64,000 nt of DNA from DASRIA01 sp038203635 (lineage in GTDB: Bacteria > Actinomycetota > Thermoleophilia > Solirubrobacterales > JBBDJG01). Shown piece after piece: positions 43,018-50,676 of the stretch. The stretch is from NCBI GenBank assembly GCA_038203635.1, contig JBBRDT010000003.1:1-64000 (forward strand), given 5' to 3'. The notes below the pieces were generated by a model that was not told the DNA's origin, made no database searches, and was given only the letters and a program-made list of their open reading frames with translations. Numbering within the stretch: the first letter of the stretch is position 1; each line of letters starts with the position of its first letter. The translations under genes were made by a program, and so were the position numbers.

Positions 43018-44283
43018 TCAGTTTCGGCGCGAGTTCACGTCGGCGTGCGGCTTCGGAACGCGGCCTCGCTCGGCGCCCGGCTCGAACACGGGAGCGCTCG
43101 GCGCGCGCACACCGAGCACGCGCATCGCCTTCAACCCGAGGCCGAGCCGTTCGCGCCCGTCCGTCGAGTTGACGTCGAGGCCGGCCAGCTCCTTGATGCG
43201 CTCGAGCCGGTAGCGGATCGTGTGACGATGCGTGAAGAGCTGCTTGTAGGTGGCCGCCATCGACCCGTCGTTTGCGAGAAAGGCCTCGAGCGTGTGCACC
43301 AGCTCGGTGCCGTACTGCTCGTCGTAGGCGACCAGCGGCGCGATCGTGTCGAGGTAGAAACGCTCGAGCTCGGCGGGGTCGTCGCTCATCGCCGGCAGCA
43401 GCAGGCGATAGGCGCCCGTGTCCTCGAACGAGAGCAGCCGCGACTTCGGCTCGCGATAGTCGGGAGCCGCGACGTTCGCGGCCAGTAGCGCCTCGCCCGC
43501 AGCGCGATGCATGTCCATCGGGTCAACCGCGATCCGGCTGCAGCCGACCACGACCGCGAAGCCCTGCATACCGTCGTCAACCGACCGCAGCACGGCCTGC
43601 GCGGCACGCCGGCTGAGCGCTTCGTCCGAGCTCGGGACGATCACCGCGATCTGCTCGCCGCGCAGCGTGCTGAGCGCGCCGGGGGCGGCGCCGCGAGCCC
43701 CGCGTCCGACGATCGTCACGGCGCGTGCCTGCCAGTCGCCCTCTGCCGGCGCGAGCGGATAGATGCGGACCGCCAGCACGCTGCCGCCGTTTTCGAGGTC
43801 GACCCCCATCTCCTTGCCGCGCGCGACCAGGTCGCGGCGGTCGTCGATGTCGCCGTCGAGGACGGCGTTCACGAAACTCCCCACCGCCGCCTCACCGGCT
43901 CGCTCGGGGGCGCGGGTGCGCTCCACCTCGAGCGCCAGCAGCGTCGTCACGAGGCGCAGCACCGCAGGCTCGGGCACGTCGTCCTCGCGCACGCGGAAGC
44001 GCAGCTGCCCGACCACCGCCTCGGACACGCGCAGGTCGATCGCCGTGACGCCATCCTTCTTCGAGAGCAGCTCGCGCTCCTCGGCGGGTGACGCGGCGGC
44101 AACCGCCAGCACCGCGCCGCGCGAGTCGATCAGGGCGACGGTCGCCTGCAGGGCGGCCGCTGCGCACCGTGCCGTCTCGGGCAAGCCCGCGCCGGACTCG
44201 ACCGATTCCGCCAGTGCGTCGAGGGCCGACGCCGGCCCGCGACCGCGATGATTTGCAGCATCTTTCGTGCGTGCTTCGGCCAT
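43018..44283 (-). CDS. PucR/CdaR-like transcriptional regulator
   Basis: 421 residues from ATG 44283. The N-terminal half resembles a GAF-like sensor (ALQATVALIDSRGAVLAVAA). A GGDEF-like middle section follows, and the C-terminal PucR helix-turn-helix is clear: LVHTLEAFLANDGSMAATYK and QLFTHRHTIRYRLERIKELA, then LDVNSTDGRERLGLGLKAMR. Such regulators often control purine, sugar-acid or amino-acid use; no target is adjacent. It is downstream of tRNA-Gln on the same strand's far side and next to a small membrane protein. Confidence 0.88.
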   Translation of the reverse strand: MAEARTKDAANHRGRGPASALDALAESVESGAGLPETARCAAAALQATVALIDSRGAVLAVAAASPAEERELLSKKDGVTAIDLRVSEAVVGQLRFRVREDDVPEPAVLRLVTTLLALEVERTRAPERAGEAAVGSFVNAVLDGDIDDRRDLVARGKEMGVDLENGGSVLAVRIYPLAPAEGDWQARAVTIVGRGARGAAPGALSTLRGEQIAVIVPSSDEALSRRAAQAVLRSVDDGMQGFAVVVGCSRIAVDPMDMHRAAGEALLAANVAAPDYREPKSRLLSFEDTGAYRLLLPAMSDDPAELERFYLDTIAPLVAYDEQYGTELVHTLEAFLANDGSMAATYKQLFTHRHTIRYRLERIKELAGLDVNSTDGRERLGLGLKAMRVLGVRAPSAPVFEPGAERGRVPKPHADVNSRRN

Positions 44284-44312
44284 TCGGGTTACGAGTGTAG
44301 GAGGGAACTGGC

Positions 44313-44573
44313 CTACGCGAACGGCTGCAGCGCGGCCTGGACGCCGAAAAAGTCCAGAATTTGGTCCCAGTAATAGAGCACGATCGCGCCGATGCCGATG
44401 CCCGCGCCGGCAAAGGCTGCCAGCACGAAGATGCTCAGCACGGCGGCGGCCAAGCGCTCCCACGTGCGCCCGTAGGCCGTCCACGCGGGCGCCAGGATCA
44501 GCGCCGCGAAGCAGCCGAGGCCGATCACTCCCGCGGAGCCGAGGATGAGGTAGGTGACTGTGAGGCTGTCCAA
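44313..44573 (-). CDS. Small two-helix membrane protein
   Basis: 86 residues from TTG 44573, overlapping the 3' end of the DedA-PAP2 gene by about 49 bases in another frame. Two hydrophobic segments: TYLILGSAGVIGLGCFAALI and AAVLSIFVLAAFAGAGIGIG (to VLYYW). GTG at 44528 would remove the start of the first helix. I recognise no family; the overlap suggests translation coupled to the upstream gene. Confidence 0.6.
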   Translation of the reverse strand: MDSLTVTYLILGSAGVIGLGCFAALILAPAWTAYGRTWERLAAAVLSIFVLAAFAGAGIGIGAIVLYYWDQILDFFGVQAALQPFA

Positions 44574-46036
44574 GAGGGGGAGGGGGTCCGGGATGCGGCG
44601 GCCGCCTCGGGCGAGCCGCGGTAATTCTGACGCAGATAGTCCACGATCAGCGCGACGGCTCCGCAGAGCGAGAAAGCGGCCAGGCCAAGGGCCCAGCCGC
44701 CTGTCACGTCGCTCAGGTAGTGCACGCGCATGTACACACGCGAGAGCCCGATCGCAGCCGCGAGCGCGGCGCCGGCGACCACCAGGGCGATCCGAGTCGG
44801 CAGCCGGCGGGATAGGACGACGCCGATCGCGAGAAAGGTCACCGACAGCGCGGCGTGCCCCGAGGGATACGCGAACCCGCTGACATCGTGAATGGCGTCT
44901 GCGGGGCGCGGACGCTCGACCGCGCGCTTGATGATCTGCATCGAGACCTCGGTGATCGCGAGACCCGCTGCCAGCGCGATCGCCTCGGTCGAACGCCGCC
45001 CGACCAGCAGGAAGATGCACGTCGCAACCGTGCAGGCGCCGACGAAGTACAGCGATCCGATCACGCGCAGGACGTCGGCGAGCGATGTCTGGAATCCCGA
45101 CTCTATGTCGCGCGCGACATCGAGTGCCGTGTTGTCGCCGGGCAGGAGCGCGTCGGACTGGAGGAGGTTGATCTGCAGCACGACGATGTAGATGCCGAGC
45201 GCTGCGATGGTCGCAAGCGTGGTCAGCTCGATGCCGAGCTCTCCCGGCGTGATGCGCGCCCACAGGAATCGCAGCGGCGGCGCGACCAGCAGCCACAGCG
45301 GCCGCAGCACGTAACGCCAGACCGGCCGCAGCAGCCAGCCCAGGCCGCGGACGACGTATGCGAGCGGCCGCAGCAGGGGACGCTGTCCCTGCCGTTCGAA
45401 CCAGTTCGCGAGTCTCTGGCGCTCCTCGGGGTGGCGCAGGTGCTTGACAGCGTGGTAGCCGCCGAAGAACAGGCCGACCAGGATCGCGAACGCGATCGTC
45501 CCGCGGCCGGCCGTGCTCGCGACCTGTTGGAAGCTCTGCCAGAAGATGTATCCGAGCAGGCACCACGTTGTGGCCCAGAGCCCCGCACCCAGGATGTCGA
45601 AGGGAAGGAAGCGGCGGTAGCTCATGCCCGAGGCGCCGGCCGTGAACGGCATCAACGGGCGGATCAGCCCGAGCCAGCGCCCGATGAAGATCGCCTTGCC
45701 GCCGTGTTTTCGGAAGAATTCCTCGACCTTCCCGAAGGTCTCGGCTTTGAGGCGCACCTTCGGGCCATGCTTGAGGATGAAGTCGCGCCCGAGCCGGCGG
45801 CCGAGGTAGAAGCCGATCCCGTCGCCGATCACGCACGAGACCCAGGCGATCCCGATCAGGAGCTGGATCGAGAGGGTGCCCTCCCCGGCCAGCACGCCGC
45901 CGAGGATGATCGTGAACTCCCCAGGGGCGAAGAAGCCGATGAACGCCGCCGTCTCGGCCATCGCCATGAAGGCGACCAGCAAGTAGGCCCACTGTCCGAG
46001 CCCGTTGGCGACGTCCTCGATGAGTCGTTCGATCAT
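44525..46036 (-). CDS. Fusion of DedA-family membrane protein and PAP2 phosphatase
   Basis: 503 residues. Residues about 1-200 are a DedA (SNARE-associated) protein: FIGFFAPGEFTIILGGVLAG, IGFYLGRRLG, IFIGRWLGLIRPLMPFTAGA, SYRRFLPFDILGA. Residues about 330-480 are a PAP2 lipid phosphatase with its three motifs KRAVERPRP, PSGHAAL and SRVYMRVHYLSDV. A basic loop lies between. DedA proteins include undecaprenyl-phosphate flippases and PAP2 enzymes dephosphorylate undecaprenyl diphosphate, so one protein may both release and return the lipid carrier. That pairing is an inference. Confidence 0.9.
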   Translation of the reverse strand: MIERLIEDVANGLGQWAYLLVAFMAMAETAAFIGFFAPGEFTIILGGVLAGEGTLSIQLLIGIAWVSCVIGDGIGFYLGRRLGRDFILKHGPKVRLKAETFGKVEEFFRKHGGKAIFIGRWLGLIRPLMPFTAGASGMSYRRFLPFDILGAGLWATTWCLLGYIFWQSFQQVASTAGRGTIAFAILVGLFFGGYHAVKHLRHPEERQRLANWFERQGQRPLLRPLAYVVRGLGWLLRPVWRYVLRPLWLLVAPPLRFLWARITPGELGIELTTLATIAALGIYIVVLQINLLQSDALLPGDNTALDVARDIESGFQTSLADVLRVIGSLYFVGACTVATCIFLLVGRRSTEAIALAAGLAITEVSMQIIKRAVERPRPADAIHDVSGFAYPSGHAALSVTFLAIGVVLSRRLPTRIALVVAGAALAAAIGLSRVYMRVHYLSDVTGGWALGLAAFSLCGAVALIVDYLRQNYRGSPEAAAASRTPSPSWTASQSPTSSSAPRE

Positions 46037-46104
46037 CGGGACGGGCAGTTTGGCAGGCGCCTCACTTGCGGAATCGCAGCCGGCTTGGTAAACATCCGCT
46101 GACC

Positions 46105-46761
46105 GTGAGTAATCAGACGATTACAAGCCCCAAGAACTTCCGGGAGGAGGGCACGCGCGAGCGCATCGTCACGGAGGCGATCCGGCTGTTCGCAGTCAAC
46201 GGCTTCACCGGCACCACGGTCGGCGAGATCGAGCAGGCTGCGGGGCTCGCTCCCCGGGCCGGAGGTCTCTACAAGCACTTCCGCAGCAAGGAGGCGGTTC
46301 TGTCCGCGGCCATCGACCGTCACGTGCGCGAGATGGAGCGCATACGCGCGCGCTTCGACGGCAGGTCGCTCGGCAACCTGCGTGCGGAGCTCACACTGGT
46401 CGCACGCTGGGCCGTTGCCGAATTGCGCGCGGAGCAGCTCGTGATGAAGGTCGTGCAGAAGGATGGGGATCGCTTCCCGGAGGTCGTCGCCGAGGTCCAC
46501 GAGCGGATCATCGGCCCCGGCCACGCGCAGGCTGCGGAAATGTTCACGCGCGTTTTCGCCGAGGTCGGCATCACGGACCGGGACCCGCGGGCGTTCGCAG
46601 CCGGCGCGCTCGGCGCGCTCGTGGGCTACGTCCTCGAGCACACGATGTTCGACGCCCTGCCGGGGAACGTGCCGGAAGACGAGTACATCGAAGCCTGGGT
46701 CGATACCTGGGAGACATTCGTGCGCGGCGCGACGCTGCCACAAGACGCGAAGGAGAAGTGA
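46105..46761 (+). CDS. TetR-family transcriptional regulator
   Basis: 218 residues from GTG 46105. The N-terminal DNA-binding domain is GTRERIVTEAIRLFAVNGFT, GTTVGEIEQAAGLAPRAGGL and YKHFRSKEAVLSAAIDRH. The C-terminal helical part is unremarkable. It is followed with a one-base overlap by an AhpD-like gene that it probably controls. A short inverted repeat, GTAATC-AGAC-GATTAC, sits at the start codon. Confidence 0.88.
   Translation: MSNQTITSPKNFREEGTRERIVTEAIRLFAVNGFTGTTVGEIEQAAGLAPRAGGLYKHFRSKEAVLSAAIDRHVREMERIRARFDGRSLGNLRAELTLVARWAVAELRAEQLVMKVVQKDGDRFPEVVAEVHERIIGPGHAQAAEMFTRVFAEVGITDRDPRAFAAGALGALVGYVLEHTMFDALPGNVPEDEYIEAWVDTWETFVRGATLPQDAKEK
46109..46124. promoter_or_regulatory. Inverted repeat at the tetR-type start codon
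   Basis: GTAATC-AGAC-GATTAC begins four bases after the first base of the GTG at 46105. It is a candidate autoregulatory operator; if so, the true start may be a little downstream or the repressor covers the start site. Confidence 0.45.
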
Positions 46762-47345
46762 TGGCACGCATCGAGGAGAAGCACAATCTGACGACGCGCA
46801 TGGCGAACTGGTACACGCGTCGCAGCTATGGCCGCGACACCGAGATCGTGGGCGTCATGGCACACAGCAAGCCGAACTTCAAGGGCTACAGCATGTTCGA
46901 GTTCTTCCACGAGCGCAGCAAGGCCACCGACCAGAGGCTGCTCGCGCTGGCGGGGACGAAGGCCGCGTGCATGATCGGGTGCGAGTTCTGCCTCGACATC
47001 GGCACGCACCTCTCGCGCAAGGCGGGCGTGGCCGAGGAGCAGCTGCGTTCGCTGCACGCGTATCGCGACAGCCCGGCGTTCTCGCCGCAGGAGCGCCTGG
47101 TGCTCGAGTACGCAGAGGAGATGTGCCAGACGCCCGTGTCGATCTCGGACGAGCTGTTCGCGCGCCTCGCCGAGCAGTTCACCGAAGAGCAGATCATCGA
47201 GCTGACGACCGCAATCGCGATCGAGAACTTCCGCGCACGGTTCAACACCGCAATGGACATCACGCCCGCCGGCTTCACCGAGGGCCAGTACTGTGCAGTG
47301 CCGCAGTCGGTCGCGGCTCAGGAGGCGGAGCGCACGTCCGCGTAG
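46761..47345 (+). CDS. Carboxymuconolactone decarboxylase/AhpD-like protein
   Basis: 194 residues from ATG 46761, chosen because AGGAG lies 5 bases upstream (the GTG at 46758 is too close). The redox motif is CMIGCEFCLDIGTHLSRKAG, which contains the AhpD-type CxxC-x(3)-H pattern used to reduce peroxides or hydroperoxidases. The family is all-helical and often trimeric. It is co-transcribed with the TetR gene. Its 3' end overlaps ispE on the opposite strand by 28 bases. Confidence 0.85.
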   Translation: MARIEEKHNLTTRMANWYTRRSYGRDTEIVGVMAHSKPNFKGYSMFEFFHERSKATDQRLLALAGTKAACMIGCEFCLDIGTHLSRKAGVAEEQLRSLHAYRDSPAFSPQERLVLEYAEEMCQTPVSISDELFARLAEQFTEEQIIELTTAIAIENFRARFNTAMDITPAGFTEGQYCAVPQSVAAQEAERTSA

Positions 47346-48148
47346 CCCGCCGGCGCGGCCTCGAACGCCGCGGTGAGACCTCGCCACTGCTCGGCGAGGT
47401 CGCGGGCGACCGCATCCGGTTCCTCGAACAGCCCGAACACGGCTGGGCCCGAGCCCGACACGAGCGCCGCTGACGCACCGGCCATCTGGAGCAACGAGAG
47501 CGCACGAAGCGCCTCGGGCTCGAGCTCGAGCGCCGCGGCCTGGAGGTCGTTGTGAAAGGCGCCGGTGTCGACGCCTTCGAGTGACTCGCGCGCCGGGCCC
47601 AGCTCGTCGGCGCGGGCGTAGACGAGCGGTGTGCTGAGCGCGCCGCGTCCCGCGAGCAGCACGCCGGCGACCGAGCGCGCGGCGAGCGGCTCGACGCCCT
47701 CTCCGGCGCCGGTCACGAGGGCCGGCCGCGGGACGAGTTGCGACGGCACGTCGGCTCCCAAAGACATCCCGAGATCCGCCAGGTCAGTGTCCGGGGGCCG
47801 TATTCCGGACGCGGTGGCCGCGAGCCGCAGCACGGCGGCGGCGTCGGCGGATCCGCCGCCGAGGCCCGCTGCGACCGGGATGTGCTTCTCGATCGTGACT
47901 CGCAGCGGCGGGCCGTCCCAGCCGAAGCGGTCGCGGAAGGCGATCAGCGCGGCGGCCGCAAGGTTCGGCCCCTCGACGCCGGGACAGATCACCTCGTCGG
48001 CGCCGGACGAAGCCTCCTCCATCACGACTTCGTCAGCCAGGGTGATGGGCTGGAACACCGAGCGCAGCTCGTGCAGCCCGTCGGCGCGGAGCGGGCCTAC
48101 GTAGAGGCAGAGGTTGAGCTTGGCCGGCGCACGGGTCACATACCTCAA
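47318..48148 (-). CDS. ispE: 4-diphosphocytidyl-2-C-methyl-D-erythritol kinase
   Basis: GHMP kinase of the MEP isoprenoid pathway. 276 residues. APAKLNLCLYVGPLRADGLH is the family N-terminus; the ATP-binding motif is IPVAAGLGGGSADAAAVL; the C-terminal GHMP block is ASAALVSGSGPAVFGLF. The ATG overlaps the rsmA stop by 4 bases. rsmA-ispE is conserved in actinobacteria. Confidence 0.95.
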   Translation of the reverse strand: MRYVTRAPAKLNLCLYVGPLRADGLHELRSVFQPITLADEVVMEEASSGADEVICPGVEGPNLAAAALIAFRDRFGWDGPPLRVTIEKHIPVAAGLGGGSADAAAVLRLAATASGIRPPDTDLADLGMSLGADVPSQLVPRPALVTGAGEGVEPLAARSVAGVLLAGRGALSTPLVYARADELGPARESLEGVDTGAFHNDLQAAALELEPEALRALSLLQMAGASAALVSGSGPAVFGLFEEPDAVARDLAEQWRGLTAAFEAAPAGYADVRSAS

Positions 48149-48972
48149 CCGAAACGCTCCAGATCGCGTGCGAGCTGGACGAAGTCGGTGGGGGTGAGTG
48201 TCTCGGCGCGGGCGTCGGGCGGGCGGCCCATGTTCTCGAGCGACTCGATCGCGGCGGCGCGCACTCCCGCCGGGCCGCCCGCCTCCTCGAGCGAACGCGG
48301 CAGCGCCTTGCGCCGGTGTGAGAACGCCTTGCGCACGAGGTCGGCGAGCTGCTCCGATGCGGCCGGCCCGGTGCGCCGCAGACGCACGAGCCCGGAGTCG
48401 ACGTTCGGTGCGGGCCGGAAGACGTTGCGTGAGATCGGGCGCACGAACTCGACCTCACATGCGTGCTGGGCCAGCACGGAGGGGATGCCGTACTCCTTGG
48501 TGCCGGGCTCGGCCGCGAGCCGGTCGGCGATCTCGCGCTGCACCATTACCGTCCATTCGGTGACCTCGGGAAGTTCCTCGATTGTGCGGAGCACGGCGGA
48601 GGTGGCCACGCCGTAGGGCAGGTTCGACACGACCTTGTTCGGCAGCGGGTCGAGGCCGCCCAGCCGCAGCTTCATCACGTCGCCCATGTAGAGGGTGCAG
48701 CCGCCGCCGTTGGCGAGCGCCTCGCGCAGCACGGGCTCGAGTTTCGCGTCCGTCTCGACGACGTGCAGGTGGCGCACCCTGGGGAGCAGGTACGCGCTCA
48801 GGACCCCCAGGCCGCCGCCGATCTCGAGCACCACGTCGCCGGGATCGAGCGCGGCCGTGCGTCCGATCACCTCGAGCACGTTGTCGTCGACGAGGAAGTT
48901 CTGACCCAACTCGCGGTTTGGCCTGATGCCGTGCCGCGACATCCGGTCGAGGCTTGCGCGAACCTCGCTCAC
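48145..48972 (-). CDS. rsmA: 16S rRNA (adenine(1518)-N(6)/adenine(1519)-N(6))-dimethyltransferase
   Basis: Dimethylates two adenines near the 3' end of 16S rRNA (KsgA). 275 residues from GTG 48972, overlapping the tatD stop by 4 bases. RELGQNFLVDDNVLEVI is the typical start; SAM motif VVLEIGGGLGVLSAYLL; catalytic motif NLPYGVAT; C-terminal FRPAPNVDSGLVRLRR. In this window its product acts on the same 16S end that pairs with the strong ribosome site at 31431. Confidence 0.95.
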   Translation of the reverse strand: MSEVRASLDRMSRHGIRPNRELGQNFLVDDNVLEVIGRTAALDPGDVVLEIGGGLGVLSAYLLPRVRHLHVVETDAKLEPVLREALANGGGCTLYMGDVMKLRLGGLDPLPNKVVSNLPYGVATSAVLRTIEELPEVTEWTVMVQREIADRLAAEPGTKEYGIPSVLAQHACEVEFVRPISRNVFRPAPNVDSGLVRLRRTGPAASEQLADLVRKAFSHRRKALPRSLEEAGGPAGVRAAAIESLENMGRPPDARAETLTPTDFVQLARDLERFG

Positions 48973-49718
48973 CAGCCGAACAGGCGCGCGGCGTTGCGCA
49001 CCAGGAGGTCCTCCATCTCCTCCACCGATGTGCCGCGCAGCTTTGCGAGGTAGCGCGCGGTCGCCGTCACGTATGCGGGCTCGTTCGGCTTGCTGCGCCG
49101 TTCCTGCGGGGAGAGAAACGGCGCGTCCGTCTCCGCCAGGAGCAGCTCGTCGGGAACGTCTGTCGCGGCCCGCTGCAGATCGGTCGCCTTCGGGTAGGTG
49201 ACGTTGCCCGCGAAGGAGCAGTACCAGCGGCGGTCGACGCACGCCTGCACGCGGTCGGACAGCGAGAAGCAGTGGATGATCACCGTGACGCCCTCGCCGT
49301 GGTCGTCGAGCAGGGCGATGGTGTCGTCCGCGGCTTCGCGGGTGTGCACGACGAGCGGCCGGCCGAGCGCCTTCGCCAGCTCGATCTGCGCGACGAACGA
49401 GCGGCGCTGGTCCTCGCGCGGCGCGTAGTCGCGCTTGTAGTCGAGGCCCGCTTCGCCCACCGCCCGCGCTTTCGGATGTGCGGACAGCTCGCGCAACTCG
49501 TCCAGGCCGGCGTCGTCGAAGCCCTCGGACTCGTGCGGGTGGCGGCCGACGGACACGTAGATCTCCTCGTGATCCTCGGCTGCCGCGAGCGCGTGCCGGC
49601 AGGAGTCGCCGGTCATCCCGATGGCGAGCATGCGGTCGACGCCGGCCTTGCGTGCGCGGCTGACGACGTGCGAGGAAGGCGCGTCGATGTGATCGAGGTG
49701 GAAGTGGGTGTCGACCAT
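48969..49718 (-). CDS. tatD: TatD-family metal-dependent deoxyribonuclease
   Basis: 249 residues. Metal-site motifs: VDTHFHLDHID (HxH), AVGEAGLDYKRDYAPREDQR (Glu), PLVVHTREAADD (His), VIIHCFS (His) and LAETDAPFLSP (Asp). It acts on single-strand DNA ends or D-amino-acyl groups according to studies of relatives. In mycobacteria rpfB separates it from ksgA; here the genes overlap directly. Confidence 0.93.
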   Translation of the reverse strand: MVDTHFHLDHIDAPSSHVVSRARKAGVDRMLAIGMTGDSCRHALAAAEDHEEIYVSVGRHPHESEGFDDAGLDELRELSAHPKARAVGEAGLDYKRDYAPREDQRRSFVAQIELAKALGRPLVVHTREAADDTIALLDDHGEGVTVIIHCFSLSDRVQACVDRRWYCSFAGNVTYPKATDLQRAATDVPDELLLAETDAPFLSPQERRSKPNEPAYVTATARYLAKLRGTSVEEMEDLLVRNAARLFGW

Positions 49719-49742
49719 CCGGCGCCGAAGTCTAGGCGCGCA

Positions 49743-50672
49743 TCAGGCGCGCGGCACCCCGGCACTTTCGACGGCCGCCTCGCCGGGCACTTGCTCACCC
49801 TGGCGCTCGCCGCTCGCAAGCGACACGCCGATCAGGATCAGCACCAGTCCGCCGATCGCGGCGGGCGTGATCTCCTCGTCGAGCAGGATGGCGCCGTAGG
49901 CGAGCGCGAGCGGGGGGATCAGGTATCCGCACAGGGCCGCCTTGCCCGCGCCCGCCTCGGCGATCAGGCCGAAGTACAGGACGAACGCGATCGCGGTGCC
50001 GACCACGCCGAGCGACACGACGGCCAGGATCTCGCCCGCGTCGGGGCTGTTGGCGCCGAGCGTCGCGAGGGCGGGCGGCAGCGTCAGCAGGGCGGCGACC
50101 GCACAGGCCCCGAAGCTGACCACCAGCGGCGGCACTCCCCGGAGCATCAGCCGGATGAACATCGCGCCCAGTCCGTAGGAGAGCGCGGCGCCCACCATCG
50201 CCAGCGCGCCCATGAACTCGCCGAAGCTGTGGATGGTGTCGATGCCGATCAGCATGATGATTCCGACGAAACCGATCGTCACCCCGAACCAGCCGCGGCG
50301 ATCGACCTTCTCCGTCGGGTCGATCAGCGGCGCGAGCGCCGCGATGAACAGCGGGCCCGGCGAGATCAGCACGCCCGTGAGGCCGGAGGAGATCTGCGTC
50401 TCACCGAGGCTGATCAGCGAGAACGGGATTCCCACGGCCAGCGCGCCCAGCACGAGCGTGCGCAGCGGCCGCTCGCGCAGGTAGCGCAGCGCCGCGCGCT
50501 CCTCGCCGCCGCGTATCTGGATGACCAGGTAGAGCAGCAGCGCCGCGCCCAACACGCGCGTGAACACGATCATCATCGGCTCGAGCCCGTCGAGCGCGAT
50601 CTTGATCAGCAGGTAGGAACCGCCCCAGATTCCCGAGACCGCCCCCAGCATCGCGAGCTGGCGGGGAGTCAA
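49743..50672 (-). CDS. EamA/DMT-family transporter
   Basis: 309 residues, about ten membrane segments in two EamA repeats. First repeat: AMLGAVSGIWGGSYLLIKIA with FTRVLGAALLLYLVI; second: FMGALAMVGAALSYGLGAMF with LYFGLIAEAGAGKAALCGYL and PPLALAYGAILLDEEIT. Probably metabolite efflux. TTG at 50672 lies 4 bases after the metG stop; ATG 50651 is an alternative. It is in the metG transcript. Confidence 0.87.
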   Translation of the reverse strand: MTPRQLAMLGAVSGIWGGSYLLIKIALDGLEPMMIVFTRVLGAALLLYLVIQIRGGEERAALRYLRERPLRTLVLGALAVGIPFSLISLGETQISSGLTGVLISPGPLFIAALAPLIDPTEKVDRRGWFGVTIGFVGIIMLIGIDTIHSFGEFMGALAMVGAALSYGLGAMFIRLMLRGVPPLVVSFGACAVAALLTLPPALATLGANSPDAGEILAVVSLGVVGTAIAFVLYFGLIAEAGAGKAALCGYLIPPLALAYGAILLDEEITPAAIGGLVLILIGVSLASGERQGEQVPGEAAVESAGVPRA

Positions 50673-50676
50673 CGCG

